Positions 1-9,733 of a stretch of DNA of 64,000 nt are shown here, in pieces. The translations under genes were made by a program, and so were the position numbers. The notes below the pieces were generated by a model. It made no database searches, had not been told where the DNA came from, and saw only the letters and a list, made by a program, of their open reading frames with translations. Position 1 is the first letter of the stretch. Each line of letters opens with the position of its first letter. Origin of the DNA: Paenibacillus albicereus (GTDB lineage Bacteria; Bacillota; Bacilli; Paenibacillales; Paenibacillaceae); assembly GCF_012676905.1 (NCBI RefSeq), contig NZ_CP051428.1, positions 1,760,001 to 1,824,000 of the forward strand. Reading direction: 5' to 3'.

Positions 1-2
1 AC

Positions 3-506
3 TCCATCAGCCACGTGGAGGAGACGATCACGGTGGAGCAGGAGGTGCAGAACCTGAAGGACTACGCCTTCATCAACGGCATCCGCTACGGCAGCGGCAT
101 CGCGGTCGACTACTTCATCTCGCCGGACTGCCTCGGCGCCGAGGTGCCGAAGCTGATCCTGCAGCCGTTCATGGAGAACGCGTTCTTCCACGCGTTCAAG
201 GAGAGGGAGAGCGGCTACATCTACGTCATCGTCGCCCGCGAAGGCGGGACGATGCTGTGCGAGATCGTCGACAACGGCGACGGCATGGACCTGCAGGGAG
301 GGCAGGACAGCCTGCCGGACTCCCAGAGCAACCGCCAGCTGTTCAGCGGCATCGGCATCCGCAACGTCCATGCCCGCATCCTGCTGCTCTACGGCAAGGA
401 CTACGGCGTCACGATCCGCAGCAAGCCGGGCGAGGGGACGCGCGTGCAGGTCCGGCTGCCGTTTACGGAAAAATCCGGGGCCGGGCCTGGCGAAAGCGAA
501 ACATAA
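3..506 (+). CDS. YesM-type sensor histidine kinase, C-terminal part
   Basis: The gene enters from outside the window; only about 167 residues of its C-terminus are present. They hold a HATPase_c domain: N-box with QPFMENAFFHAF, G1 box DNGDGM and a G2 box at FSGIGIRNVHARI. This arrangement is typical of class 7 (YesM/LytS-like) kinases that pair with AraC-type response regulators in Paenibacillus sugar loci. The phospho-accepting histidine and the sensor lie upstream and cannot be judged. A hairpin follows the stop codon, so the gene probably ends its operon. It lies next to the beta-galactoside transport operon and plausibly senses the same sugar (inference). Confidence 0.9.
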   Translation, partial: SISHVEETITVEQEVQNLKDYAFINGIRYGSGIAVDYFISPDCLGAEVPKLILQPFMENAFFHAFKERESGYIYVIVAREGGTMLCEIVDNGDGMDLQGGQDSLPDSQSNRQLFSGIGIRNVHARILLLYGKDYGVTIRSKPGEGTRVQVRLPFTEKSGAGPGESET

Positions 507-535
507 TCCAAAAAGCCAAAAAAAAGACCAATCGC

Positions 536-558
536 AACCGCCCCTTCCGGGGCGGTTT
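536..558 (+). terminator. Probable rho-independent terminator after the kinase
   Basis: Perfect GC-rich stem AACCGCCCC/GGGGCGGTT with a TTCC loop, followed by a short T-rich stretch (TTTGCTCT). The T-run is weak. It separates the kinase from the sugar-binding protein gene. Confidence 0.6.
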
Positions 559-632
559 GCTCTAAAACCACCAAACTCCATAGAGATCGTCCTAACGGCG
601 GAATTCCGGTTTTTGATAAGATTTTTGGTGAA

Positions 633-646
633 GGCAAGCGCTTTCC
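633..646 (+). promoter_or_regulatory. Possible cre (CcpA) site in the leader of the sugar operon
   Basis: GGCAAGCGCTTTCC fits the low-GC Gram-positive cre consensus TGWAARCGYTWNCW at 11 of 14 positions and contains the palindromic core AAGCGCTT. It ends 27 bases before the start codon of the binding protein, where a bound CcpA would act as a roadblock. Catabolite repression of a beta-galactoside operon would be expected, but the match is partial. Confidence 0.35.
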
Positions 647-673
647 TAAAGCATGAGAAGGGGGATCTGCACG

Positions 674-1966
674 ATGAAGAAACAGATGGCATTCGCCATG
701 CTCGCCGGCGTCATGGCGCTCACGGCTTGCTCCAGCGGCAACAATGGCGATCAGGAGGGCCAAAGCCCGGACGGCGGCGACAACATCACGGTCTGGGCAT
801 GGGATCCGAACTTCAACATCGCGGCGATGAAGCTGGCGAAGGAAGCTTACGCGGCTGAAAATCCGGACGTGAACGTCGACATCATCGAATACGCCCAGGC
901 GGACATCATCCAGAAGCTGAACACGGGCCTCAACTCCGGAACGACGAGCGGCCTGCCGAACGTCGTGCTGATCGAAGACTACCGGGCGCAAAGCTTCCTG
1001 CAAGCCTATCCCGATTCGTTCTACAAGATGTCCGATTTGATTCAATCGGATGACTTCGCGGAGTACAAGATCGCCTCGACGAGCCTCGACGGCGAGCAGT
1101 ACGGCGTGCCGTTCGACACCGGCGTGACCGGCCTGTACGTGCGCAAGGACCTGATGGAGCAGGCCGGCTACTCGGTCGATGACCTGCAGAACATCGATTG
1201 GGACCAGTTCATCGAGATCGGCAAGGCCGTCAAGGAAAAGACCGGCAAGGCGATGCTCACGCAGGACCCGAACGACCTCGGGCTCATCCGCATGATGATC
1301 CAGTCGGCGGGAGCCTGGTACACGGCCGAGGACGGCACGACGCCGAGCCTGAAGGACAACGCGGCGCTGAAGGACGCGTTCGCGACCTACAAGAAGCTGA
1401 TGGAGTCCGACACCGTCAAGATGATCTCCGACTGGAGCCAGTTCCTGGCCGGATTCAACACCGGCGACGTCGCGACCGTGCCGACCGGCAACTGGATCAC
1501 GCCGTCGGTCAAGGCGGAGGCTTCCCAGTCCGGGCAATGGGCCGTCGTTCCGATGCCGAAGCTGAAGAACACCGCTTCCTCGGTCAACGCCTCCAACCTG
1601 GGCGGCAGCTCGTGGTACGTGCTCAACGTCGACGGCAAGGAGAAGGCGGCCGAATTCCTGGCCCAGACGCTCGGCTCGGACGCGGACCTGTACCAGAAGC
1701 TCGTCACCGACGTCGGCGTCATCGGCACGCTGAAGGCGGCGACCGAAGGCGAAGCGTACAACCAGGAGGATGCGTACTTCGGCGGACAGAAGGTCGTCAG
1801 CGACTTCGCGGCCTGGACGCAGAACATTCCTCAAGTCAACTACGGCATGCATACGTATGCGATCGAGGACATCCTCGTGACCGCGATGCAGGCTTACCTG
1901 GGCGGCGCGGACCTCGACAAGGCGCTGAGCGATGCCCAATCCCAAGCGGAGTCCCAGCTGGGCTAA
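674..1966 (+). CDS. Sugar ABC transporter substrate-binding lipoprotein
   Basis: Family 1 (MalE-like) extracellular solute-binding protein, 430 residues. The N-terminus is a lipoprotein signal with lipobox LTAC, so the protein is tethered to the outer face of the membrane. The start at 674 is preferred over an in-frame ATG at 653 because AGAAGGGG lies about 10 bases before it and the lipoprotein signal then begins at once. The two MalF/MalG-type permeases and a beta-galactosidase follow, so the ligand is probably a beta-galactoside or galacto-oligosaccharide (inference from context). No ATPase gene is present, which is usual for this class: a shared MsmX/MalK-type ATPase elsewhere would energise it. 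Confidence 0.93.
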   Translation: MKKQMAFAMLAGVMALTACSSGNNGDQEGQSPDGGDNITVWAWDPNFNIAAMKLAKEAYAAENPDVNVDIIEYAQADIIQKLNTGLNSGTTSGLPNVVLIEDYRAQSFLQAYPDSFYKMSDLIQSDDFAEYKIASTSLDGEQYGVPFDTGVTGLYVRKDLMEQAGYSVDDLQNIDWDQFIEIGKAVKEKTGKAMLTQDPNDLGLIRMMIQSAGAWYTAEDGTTPSLKDNAALKDAFATYKKLMESDTVKMISDWSQFLAGFNTGDVATVPTGNWITPSVKAEASQSGQWAVVPMPKLKNTASSVNASNLGGSSWYVLNVDGKEKAAEFLAQTLGSDADLYQKLVTDVGVIGTLKAATEGEAYNQEDAYFGGQKVVSDFAAWTQNIPQVNYGMHTYAIEDILVTAMQAYLGGADLDKALSDAQSQAESQLG

Positions 1967-1980
1967 TCCAACCGTCAGGC

Positions 1981-2010
1981 AAGCAGGCCGTCCGCGAGGA
2001 CGGCTTGCTT
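1981..2010 (+). other. Intercistronic hairpin between binding protein and permease
   Basis: A 13-bp stem (AAGCAGGCCGTCC with GGACGGCTTGCTT, one G-T pair) closed by a GCGA loop of the GNRA type. It lies just after the binding-protein stop and has no U-run, so it looks like an mRNA 3'-end stabiliser or partial attenuator that leaves more binding-protein mRNA than permease mRNA, as known for malE-malF in E. coli. Confidence 0.6.
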
Positions 2011-2049
2011 CGTCACGGTCCATTTTCCTCCTAGAAAGGAGCCGATCGA

Positions 2050-2940
2050 ATGAAACAGACGGCTATCGTCCGCAATCGACTTCAGCCGAGATGGACGGGA
2101 TGGATGTTCGTCTCCGTCGCGGTGCTGATGATCTTCCTCTTCTACTTCTACCCGATGCTGCAGGCGCTGCTGCTGTCGTTCAAATCCGGCACCGGAGCGC
2201 GGATCGACTGGACCGGCTTGGACAACTACAAGCGGCTGGCGAGCGATCCGGTGTTCTGGACGGCGCTTAAAAATACGTCCCTGTACCTGATCGTGCAGGT
2301 TCCGGTCATGATCCTGCTGGCGATGTTCATCTCCGTGCTGCTCAACGACAGCAAGCTGCGCTTCAAGGGCTTCTTCCGCACGGCGATCTTCCTGCCCGCC
2401 ATCACCTCGCTCGTCGCGTACTCGGTCGTATTCAAGTACCTGTTCGGCGCGGAAGGGCTCGTCAACCAGGCGCTGCTGAAGCTCCATCTGATCGACGCGC
2501 CGCTGCAATGGATCACCGATCCCGTGCTGGCCAAGATCACGATCATCATCGCCATCACCTGGCGCTGGACCGGCTACAACATGATCTTCTACCTGTCCGC
2601 GCTGCAGAACATCGACCCGTCCATCTACGAGGCGGCCCGCATCGACGGAGCATCTCCGGTGCGCCAGTTCTTCTCCATCACGACGCCGATGCTCAAGCCG
2701 ATCATCCTGTTCACCTCCATCACGTCGACGATCGGCACGCTGCAGCTGTTCGACGAGATCATGAACATCACCAAGGGCGGGCCGGGCAACGCCACGATGA
2801 CGATCTCCCAGTACATCTACAACCTGAGCTTCAAGTACACCCCGGACTTCGGCTATGCGGCTACCGTCTCCTACACGATCGTAGTGCTGATCGTGCTGCT
2901 TTCCATCCTTCAGTTCAAAGCGGCAGGTGATAAGAAATGA
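2050..2940 (+). CDS. Sugar ABC transporter permease, MalF-type
   Basis: Inner-membrane subunit of the beta-galactoside importer, 296 residues with about six hydrophobic segments. The cytoplasmic EAA loop that docks on the ATPase is visible as EAARIDGASPVRQFF about 200 residues in. AAAGGAG lies nine bases before the ATG. The gene follows the binding protein after an intercistronic hairpin and overlaps the next permease by four bases (ATGA), implying translational coupling. Confidence 0.93.
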   Translation: MKQTAIVRNRLQPRWTGWMFVSVAVLMIFLFYFYPMLQALLLSFKSGTGARIDWTGLDNYKRLASDPVFWTALKNTSLYLIVQVPVMILLAMFISVLLNDSKLRFKGFFRTAIFLPAITSLVAYSVVFKYLFGAEGLVNQALLKLHLIDAPLQWITDPVLAKITIIIAITWRWTGYNMIFYLSALQNIDPSIYEAARIDGASPVRQFFSITTPMLKPIILFTSITSTIGTLQLFDEIMNITKGGPGNATMTISQYIYNLSFKYTPDFGYAATVSYTIVVLIVLLSILQFKAAGDKK

Positions 2941-3761
2941 AATCGCTCAAACGAACGCCGATCTACCTGTTCCTGACCCTCGCGGCCGGCATCTCGATCT
3001 TCCCGTTCCTCTGGATCCTCTCCAGCGCGACGAACAAGTCGATCGATGTGTCCAACGGCCGCCTGCTGCCGGGCTCGAGCCTGCTGGACAACTTCCGCAA
3101 CCTGACGGAGCAGGTCGAGCTCGGACAGGCGCTTTGGAACTCCGCCAAGATTTCCGTGACGACGACGCTGCTGGCGCTGCTGATCGCCTCGCTCGCCGGC
3201 TACGGCTTCGAGATCTACCGCAGCAAGGCGAAGGACATCGTGTTCAACATCCTGCTCGTCTCGATGATGATTCCGTTCGCCGCGATCATGGTGCCGCTGT
3301 TCCAGATGTTCGCGGGCATCTCGGGGTTCTTGCCGGCCATCGGCATCAACACGATCGCCTCGGTCATCCTGCCGACGTTCACGACGGCGTTCCTGATCTT
3401 CTATTTCCGCCAGAGCTCTAAGATGTTCCCCAAGGACATGCTCGAAGCGGGCCGGGTGGACGGACTGAGCGAGCTGGGCCTGTTCTTCCGGATCTACGTG
3501 CCGACGATGAAGACCAGCTACGCCGCAGGCGCCATCATCACGTTCATGTCGAGCTGGAACAACTATCTGTGGCCGCTCGTCGTGCTGCAGACGCCCGACA
3601 AGCGCACGATCCCGCTGCTGATCTCGAATCTGGGCTCGAGCTATTCCCCGGACTACGGCATCATCATGATGGCGATCGTCGTCTCGACCTTGCCGACCGC
3701 GCTCGTGTTCTTCCTGATGCAGAAGCATTTCGTCGCCGGGATGGTCGGGTCCGTCAAGTAA
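2937..3761 (+). CDS. Sugar ABC transporter permease, MalG-type
   Basis: Second transmembrane subunit of the importer, 274 residues. It has an N-terminal membrane segment and an EAA-loop equivalent at MLEAGRVDGLSELGLFF. Its start codon overlaps the stop of the MalF-type gene. The beta-galactosidase gene starts 21 bases downstream with its own AAAGGAG, so one transcript probably carries uptake and hydrolysis. Confidence 0.93.
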   Translation: MKSLKRTPIYLFLTLAAGISIFPFLWILSSATNKSIDVSNGRLLPGSSLLDNFRNLTEQVELGQALWNSAKISVTTTLLALLIASLAGYGFEIYRSKAKDIVFNILLVSMMIPFAAIMVPLFQMFAGISGFLPAIGINTIASVILPTFTTAFLIFYFRQSSKMFPKDMLEAGRVDGLSELGLFFRIYVPTMKTSYAAGAIITFMSSWNNYLWPLVVLQTPDKRTIPLLISNLGSSYSPDYGIIMMAIVVSTLPTALVFFLMQKHFVAGMVGSVK

Positions 3762-3782
3762 ACCGCAAAGGAGAATCGTACG

Positions 3783-6700
3783 ATGTCAGATCGACAAGCA
3801 ACGCTGGACTGGCTGGGCGACCCCGCCGTCTTCAAGGTGAACCGGCTGGACGCCCATTCGGACCATCGCTACTACGCCACCGTGGAGGAGGCGGAGGCAG
3901 GCGCGCCGATGAAGATGCGCCACAGCCTGAACGGAAGCTGGTCGTTCCACTATGCGGCCAATCCGTCGTCCCGTCCGGCCGATTTCCATGCCGAGGGCTT
4001 CTCGACCGCCGGCTGGAGCACGATCCAGGTGCCGGGCCACATCCAGCTCCAGGGCTGGGGACAGACGCAGTATGTCAATACGATGTACCCTTGGGACGGC
4101 GTGGAGGCGCTCCGTCCGCCGCAGCTGCCGGAGCATAATCCGGTCGGCAGCTACGTCAAGGAGTTCGACCTCCCCGCATCGATGGACGGCCGTCCGGTCC
4201 ATGTGTCCTTCCAGGGCGTGGAGACGGCCTTCTACGTGTGGCTGAACGGACAGTTCATCGGCTATGCCGAGGACAGCTTCACGCCGTCGGAGTTCGACCT
4301 GACGCCGCATGTCCGCAGCGGGACGAACCGCCTCACCGTCGCCGTCTACCAGCGGAGCACGGGCAGCTGGCTGGAGGATCAGGACTTCTGGCGCTTCTCG
4401 GGCATCTTCCGCGACGTCTATCTGTACACGACGCCGGACATCCACGCGTATGACCTCGAGGTCCGCGCCGACCTCGACGAGACGTACCGCCTCGGCACGC
4501 TGTCGGCCTCGCTGCGGCTGGCGGCCGAAGCTCCCGCCGGCAGCTACGCGCGGCTGCGGCTGCGCGATCCGCAAGGAGCCGTCGTGGCGGAAAGCGCCGC
4601 GCTGCCGCTGGACGGAGCGCGCGCTTCGGCCGTGCTCGACGCAGGCGAGGTGCAGCCATGGAGCGCCGAGCTGCCGCGCCTCTATTCGCTGCTCGTGACG
4701 ATCCACGCGCCCGGCGGCGAGCTGGTCGAGGCGATCGTGCAGAAGGCCGGCTTCCGCCGGTTCGAGCTCAAGGACAAGCTGATGCTCCTCAACGGCAAGC
4801 GCATCGTCTTCCGCGGCGTCAACCGCCATGAGTTCAACTCCCGCACGGGCCGCGCGATCGGCAAGGAGGACATGCTCCGCGACATCCGCATCCTCAAGCA
4901 GAACAACATGAACGCCGTCCGCACGTCCCATTACCCGAACCAGACGCTCTGGTACGAGCTTTGCGACGAGTACGGGCTATACGTCATCGACGAGATGAAC
5001 CTGGAGACGCATGGCTCCTGGCAGAAGATGGGCGCGGTCGAGCCGTCGTGGAACGTGCCGGGCAGCCTTCCCGAGTGGCGGGACATCGTCCTCGACCGGG
5101 CGGCCAGCATGGTGGAGCGGGACAAGAACCATCCGTCCATCGTCATCTGGTCCTGCGGCAACGAATCGTACGCGGGCGAAGTCATCCGCAGCGTGGCGAC
5201 CTATTTCCGCGAGCGCGATCCGAGCCGCCTCGTCCATTACGAGGGCGTGTTCCACGACCGCGAGTTCGACGACGCGAGCGACATGGAGAGCCGCATGTAC
5301 GCCAAGCCGGCCGACATCGAGGCGTATCTGAGCGACGATCCGCAGAAGCCGTACATCAGCTGCGAGTACATGCACGCGATGGGCAATTCCGTCGGGGGCA
5401 TGCACCTGTACACCGAGCTCGAGGACAAGCATCCGCTCTATCAGGGCGGCTTCATCTGGGACTACATGGACCAGGCGCTCGTCCGCAAGGACCGGTACGG
5501 ACGCGAGCATCTCGCCTACGGCGGCGACTTCGGCGACCGCCCGACGGACTACAGCTTCTGCGGCAACGGCATCGTGCATGCCGACGGCACCGTCTCGCCC
5601 AAGATGCAGGAGGTCAAGTTCCTGTATCGGAGCTACCGCCTGACGCCGTCGCGCGAGTCCGTCGCGATCCGCAGCGTGGCGCTGTTCGCGGGCACCGGCC
5701 ATCTGGAGCTGGTGAGCCGCCTGCTGCGGGACGGGGTCATCCTCCATGAGGAATCGGCGGGGCTCGACATCGGACCGGGCGAGGAAGCCTCCGTGCCGAT
5801 CGGGCTGCCGGAGGGCAGCATGGACGCGCCGGGCGAATACGTCATCGAGGCGTCGCTGCGGCTGCGGGACGATCAGCTCTGGGCCGATGCCGGCCATGAG
5901 GTGGCGTTCGGCCAGACGATCATCCGCGTCGAGCCTGCGGACGCCGCCGAGCCTTCGCTCCCCGCCGGCGAAGTCTCCGTCGTGGAGGGCGACGTGAACA
6001 TCGGCGTCTATGGCCGAGGCTGGCAGGCGCTGTTCTCCAAGCAGGCGCATAGCCTCGTCTCGCTGCGCTACGGCGGCCGGGAGCTCGTCGAGACGCCGCC
6101 GATGCCGCTGTTCTGGCGCGCGTCGACCGACAACGACAAGGGCACGGGCATGCCGTTCACGCACGGCGCCTGGCTGGCCGCCAGCATGGCGCGCCGCTGC
6201 GCCGTCTGGGAGCTGACGCAGGAAGCCGGCACGGCCACGGTCGCGTATCGCTACGTCTTCAGCACGGCGCCGGGCGTAGAGCTATCCGTCGCCTACACGG
6301 TCCGCGCGGACGGCACGATCCGCGTGCGGACCGCGTACAAAGGCGCCGCCGGCCTGCCGGACCTGCCGATTCTGGCGCTTGCGTTCAAGACGTCGGCGGA
6401 CCTGGGAGAGACGCGCTGGCTGGCGCTCGGTCCGGAGGAGAACTACTCCGACCGCAGCCATGGAGCGCGCCTCGGCACGTTCAGCCGCGCGGTCGCGGAC
6501 CTTCCGTCCCGCTACCTCGTGCCGCAGGAGTCGGGCAACCGCACCGGCGTGCGCCGTCTGGACGTCCTGGACGCCGAGGGCAAAGGCTTCGCCGTCTCGG
6601 CGGCCTCCGAGCCGCTGGAGTGCAACGTCTCGCCGCACAGCGCGATGGAGCTGGAGAACGCCGCCCATGTCTGGGAGCTTCCTCCCGTCCATTTCACGAA

Positions 6701-6833
6701 CGTGACGATCGCGGCCCGGCAGCTCGGCGTCGGCGGCGACGACAGCTGGGGAGCCCCGGTCCATCCGCAGTTCCGCATTCCGTCCGATCAGGACTACGCC
6801 TTCGAGTTCATCCTCGGGCCAAGCCAGGACTGA
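3783..6833 (+). CDS. lacZ: GH2 beta-galactosidase (LacZ family)
   Basis: Hydrolyses terminal beta-galactosides in the cytoplasm; there is no signal peptide. At 1016 residues it is close in length to E. coli LacZ (1023). Domain order is the normal one: sugar-binding jelly roll, immunoglobulin-like domain, TIM barrel, second immunoglobulin-like domain and the C-terminal beta-gal small-chain domain. The acid/base glutamate is Glu461 in CGNES, the same number as in E. coli, and the nucleophile is Glu528 in CEYMHAMGNS. The small-chain hallmark FWRASTDNDKG is also present. It is the last gene of the transport operon and is followed by a strong terminator. GH2 members can prefer other beta-galactosides than lactose. 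Confidence 0.96.
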   Translation: MSDRQATLDWLGDPAVFKVNRLDAHSDHRYYATVEEAEAGAPMKMRHSLNGSWSFHYAANPSSRPADFHAEGFSTAGWSTIQVPGHIQLQGWGQTQYVNTMYPWDGVEALRPPQLPEHNPVGSYVKEFDLPASMDGRPVHVSFQGVETAFYVWLNGQFIGYAEDSFTPSEFDLTPHVRSGTNRLTVAVYQRSTGSWLEDQDFWRFSGIFRDVYLYTTPDIHAYDLEVRADLDETYRLGTLSASLRLAAEAPAGSYARLRLRDPQGAVVAESAALPLDGARASAVLDAGEVQPWSAELPRLYSLLVTIHAPGGELVEAIVQKAGFRRFELKDKLMLLNGKRIVFRGVNRHEFNSRTGRAIGKEDMLRDIRILKQNNMNAVRTSHYPNQTLWYELCDEYGLYVIDEMNLETHGSWQKMGAVEPSWNVPGSLPEWRDIVLDRAASMVERDKNHPSIVIWSCGNESYAGEVIRSVATYFRERDPSRLVHYEGVFHDREFDDASDMESRMYAKPADIEAYLSDDPQKPYISCEYMHAMGNSVGGMHLYTELEDKHPLYQGGFIWDYMDQALVRKDRYGREHLAYGGDFGDRPTDYSFCGNGIVHADGTVSPKMQEVKFLYRSYRLTPSRESVAIRSVALFAGTGHLELVSRLLRDGVILHEESAGLDIGPGEEASVPIGLPEGSMDAPGEYVIEASLRLRDDQLWADAGHEVAFGQTIIRVEPADAAEPSLPAGEVSVVEGDVNIGVYGRGWQALFSKQAHSLVSLRYGGRELVETPPMPLFWRASTDNDKGTGMPFTHGAWLAASMARRCAVWELTQEAGTATVAYRYVFSTAPGVELSVAYTVRADGTIRVRTAYKGAAGLPDLPILALAFKTSADLGETRWLALGPEENYSDRSHGARLGTFSRAVADLPSRYLVPQESGNRTGVRRLDVLDAEGKGFAVSAASEPLECNVSPHSAMELENAAHVWELPPVHFTNVTIAARQLGVGGDDSWGAPVHPQFRIPSDQDYAFEFILGPSQD

Positions 6834-6844
6834 CGGCCAGCAGC

Positions 6845-6872
6845 AGCCCTCCGCTCATGGAGGGCTTTTTTT
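6845..6872 (+). terminator. Rho-independent terminator after lacZ
   Basis: Stem AGCCCTCC/GGAGGGCT with a GCTCAT loop, followed by seven T residues. Confidence 0.9.
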
Positions 6873-6995
6873 CGTTGCCGGCAGCCGGCTGCTTTCCTGC
6901 CAGCGATTGTTCCGCATACGGCCGCCTGCCCGGGGCGACACTACTACAGCCGTTCCCGCGAGCGGAGCGGACGCCCATGACATGGAGGTTTTCGA

Positions 6996-7985
6996 ATGAA
7001 GCATCCCTGGAAAGTGCTTGCGGCCGGCGTCGTCCTGACTACAGCTCTGGCGGGCTGCGGCACGCATCATGGCGAGCTCGGCAACAAGAACATCCGGAAC
7101 AGCAACATCGGCAACTACCGCCTGCTGGACAAGCGCTTCGCCGACGACAACATGAACGAGATGAACCGCGTCGACGGCCGCCAGCTCAACGGCAACAACA
7201 TCATCGGCAATCATCGCAACTATCATCTGAAGTCCAATCGTCAGATCGCCGGAACGGTCAAGAAGATCGACGGCGTGCGCGACGCCTACGTCATGACGAC
7301 CAACGACAACGCTTATGTCGCGATCGGGCTCAAGGGCGAGAGCATCGTCGGCAGCACCAATACCCGCTCGGGAACCCAGATGGGCTATTCCAGCTCCAAC
7401 ACGGGCCCGATCGCCTCGAACGATGGCCGGATGACGGCCAAAAGCGGCGGCATGGGTATGAAGAGCGGCATGAGCATGGAGAGCGGCAAGAGCCGTCTGA
7501 ACGGCAGCATGGACCGCATGAGCGAGCGGCTGGGCCAAGGCATGGGCCAGGCATTCGACAACACGATCGACCAATACGGCCGGATGGGCGAGAAGCGCGA
7601 GAACAACGGGTACAGCTCGCGGTCCAACGGCTCCAACGGCTACGGAGGCGCCTCGGCGACGAACCGTCGCGGGCATAGGATGGACGGCCTCGCCGACAAC
7701 AACAACATCTACATGGCCCGGAGCCTGAACGATGGGTTCAAGACGCAAGTCGCCAATGCGGTCCGCAAGAGCATGCCGAGCATCGACAAGGTGTTCGTCT
7801 CCTCCAACCCGGACTTCTTCAGCCGCATGCAAGGTTACGACAATGACGCGAAGCAGGGCCATCCGATCCAGCCGTACCTGGCGGAGTTCAATGCCATGGT
7901 GGAGCGGGTGTTTCCGAACGTGGACGACGGCAGCGCCGGTACGCAGAAGAAGCTCAGCGGCCTGGACGCGCATATTTTCAAATAA
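6996..7985 (+). CDS. YhcN/YlaJ-family spore lipoprotein
   Basis: A 329-residue lipoprotein with a signal peptide ending in lipobox LAGC. After an Asn-rich linker it has the YhcN/YlaJ-type module (segment around KSNRQIAGTVKKIDGVRDAYV, split by a long insert from the C-terminal part near residue 245). The insert is rich in Gly, Met, Ser and Asn and of low complexity. Family members in Bacillus are found in the forespore and inner spore membrane and influence outgrowth. GGAGG lies close before the ATG. It is a single gene between terminators. Assignment to the family is good; the role in this organism is inferred. Confidence 0.8.
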   Translation: MKHPWKVLAAGVVLTTALAGCGTHHGELGNKNIRNSNIGNYRLLDKRFADDNMNEMNRVDGRQLNGNNIIGNHRNYHLKSNRQIAGTVKKIDGVRDAYVMTTNDNAYVAIGLKGESIVGSTNTRSGTQMGYSSSNTGPIASNDGRMTAKSGGMGMKSGMSMESGKSRLNGSMDRMSERLGQGMGQAFDNTIDQYGRMGEKRENNGYSSRSNGSNGYGGASATNRRGHRMDGLADNNNIYMARSLNDGFKTQVANAVRKSMPSIDKVFVSSNPDFFSRMQGYDNDAKQGHPIQPYLAEFNAMVERVFPNVDDGSAGTQKKLSGLDAHIFK

Positions 7986-8027
7986 AAGCAGCGAAAGCGG
8001 CCGCAGCCGATGCGCCAAGCGCCTTCA

Positions 8028-8056
8028 GTCGCCCCCGAGAAGGGCGGCTTTTTTTT
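8028..8056 (+). terminator. Rho-independent terminator after the spore lipoprotein
   Basis: Stem GTCGCCC/GGGCGGC (one G-T pair) followed by eight T residues. Confidence 0.85.
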
Positions 8057-8128
8057 GCAGCATTGACAAAAACGGGCGGCGCGATCACTATGTGTACATA
8101 TTCGATCAAGCAGCAGGAGGCGCCAGAC

Positions 8129-9733
8129 ATGTACAAGCTGATTCTGGCGGATGACGAACCGATCGTCCGCGAAGGGCTGATGAATACGATCGACTGGGCC
8201 AGCCATGGCTTCGAGCTCGCAGGCGATTACGCCAACGGCCGGGACGCGCTGGAGGCGGTCGAGCGCATCCGGCCCGATCTGGTGCTCACCGACATCAACA
8301 TGCCGTTCATGGACGGCCTCGAGCTGAGCGCGCGCATCTCGGCCAGCCATCCGGCCGTCAAGATCATCATCCTGACGGGCTACGACCAGTTCGATTACGC
8401 CCAGCAGGCGCTCCGCATGAAGGTATACGACTTCATCCTCAAGCCGATCACCGCGAGCGAGACGCGGGAGCTGCTCGATCGGCTGCGCGCGGAGCTCGAC
8501 GAGGAGAAGCGGCGCAAGGAAGATGTGGACAGGCTGCGCAGCCAGCTGATCCAAAGCCTGCCGCTGCTGCGGGAGCGGTATTTGGACCGGCTTGCCGCCA
8601 CCGGTGCCGGCTCCCAGGACGCGGAGGAGCGGCTGGCTTATTTCGGCCTGCCGCCGCTGCAGCCGCCGCTGGTCGCGCTGCTGCTCGACTACGACGGCGG
8701 TCCGACCGGCGGCACGGAGCCGGATCGGGAGCTGCTGCGCTTCGCCGGCTACAACATCGCCGAGGAGATCGCCGCCCTTGAAGGAGCGATCTGCTTCCGC
8801 ACCCGCGAAGAAAGGATCGCCGTGCTGCTGTCGGGCAAGCCGCCGGCAGAGCTGTACGAGCAGGCCTCGCGCATCGCCTGGTCGATCCGCAGGGAGGTCG
8901 AGCACTATCTCGGCTACGCGATGTCGGCCGCGTTCGGCCGGGCTGCGGACCGCCTCGCGGAGCTGCCGGAGGCGTACCGAAGCGCGCTTGCGGCGCTCGA
9001 CTACCGCTTCCATTATGGCCGCGACCGGGTGCTCAGCATCGTCGAGCTCGAGGGCGCATCGGCTCCGCCGGCCGCCAGCGAGGACTGGTCCGGCAGTCTC
9101 GGAGCGGCGCTGCGGACCGGCTCGCCGGCCGAGCTGCGCCAGCTTTTCGGCGATTTTGCGGAGCGGCTCAAGCAGTCCCGGGCGCCGTTCGTCTCCTGCC
9201 AGCTGGAGATCCAGCGTGCGCTCGTCACGATGCTCAGCGTCCTGCAGGAGATGGGCGTCGACGAAAGCGGCCTGGGCGACAGTCCCGGCAGCCTGTTCGC
9301 CGAGGCGCATCGGCTCCCGACGCTGGATGAAGTCGGCGAATGGCTGACGGCGCTCGCGGTGCGGGGCGCCAAAGCCGCTGCGGACGGCCGCAGCCGGCTC
9401 GGGCGCAGCCAGATCGGGCAAGCGCTGCTGTACATCGAGCAGAATTTCGCCGACGAGCGGCTCAGCCTGTCGGATATTTCGCGGCAGGCGCTGATGAGCA
9501 CGAGCTATTTCAGCCAGATGTTCAAGCAGGAGACCGGCGAGACGTTCGTGGAATATCTGACGCGAATCCGCATGGCCAAAGCCAAGGAGCTGCTGGAGAA
9601 CACGCCGCTGAAGCTGTACGAGATCGCCGCGCGGGTCGGCTACTCCGATCCGAACTACTTCAGCCTCGCCTTCAAGAAGCATGCCGGCCTGTCGCCGCGC
9701 GAATACCGCGAGCAGGCGAGGGGGCAGGCATGA
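8129..9733 (+). CDS. YesN-type response regulator (receiver plus AraC DNA-binding domain)
   Basis: A 534-residue two-component regulator. The receiver domain is at residues 1-120 with phospho-acceptor Asp55 in LTDINMP and a conserved Lys in LKPIT. A long middle region follows, and two AraC-type helix-turn-helix motifs lie in the last 100 residues (second helix region near ARVGYSDPNYFS). The start at 8129 is chosen over an upstream ATG because AGGAGG lies eight bases before it and the receiver begins at once. The stop overlaps the start of the kinase gene, its cognate partner. It probably activates the downstream transport genes when the kinase detects sugar. Confidence 0.93.
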   Translation: MYKLILADDEPIVREGLMNTIDWASHGFELAGDYANGRDALEAVERIRPDLVLTDINMPFMDGLELSARISASHPAVKIIILTGYDQFDYAQQALRMKVYDFILKPITASETRELLDRLRAELDEEKRRKEDVDRLRSQLIQSLPLLRERYLDRLAATGAGSQDAEERLAYFGLPPLQPPLVALLLDYDGGPTGGTEPDRELLRFAGYNIAEEIAALEGAICFRTREERIAVLLSGKPPAELYEQASRIAWSIRREVEHYLGYAMSAAFGRAADRLAELPEAYRSALAALDYRFHYGRDRVLSIVELEGASAPPAASEDWSGSLGAALRTGSPAELRQLFGDFAERLKQSRAPFVSCQLEIQRALVTMLSVLQEMGVDESGLGDSPGSLFAEAHRLPTLDEVGEWLTALAVRGAKAAADGRSRLGRSQIGQALLYIEQNFADERLSLSDISRQALMSTSYFSQMFKQETGETFVEYLTRIRMAKAKELLENTPLKLYEIAARVGYSDPNYFSLAFKKHAGLSPREYREQARGQA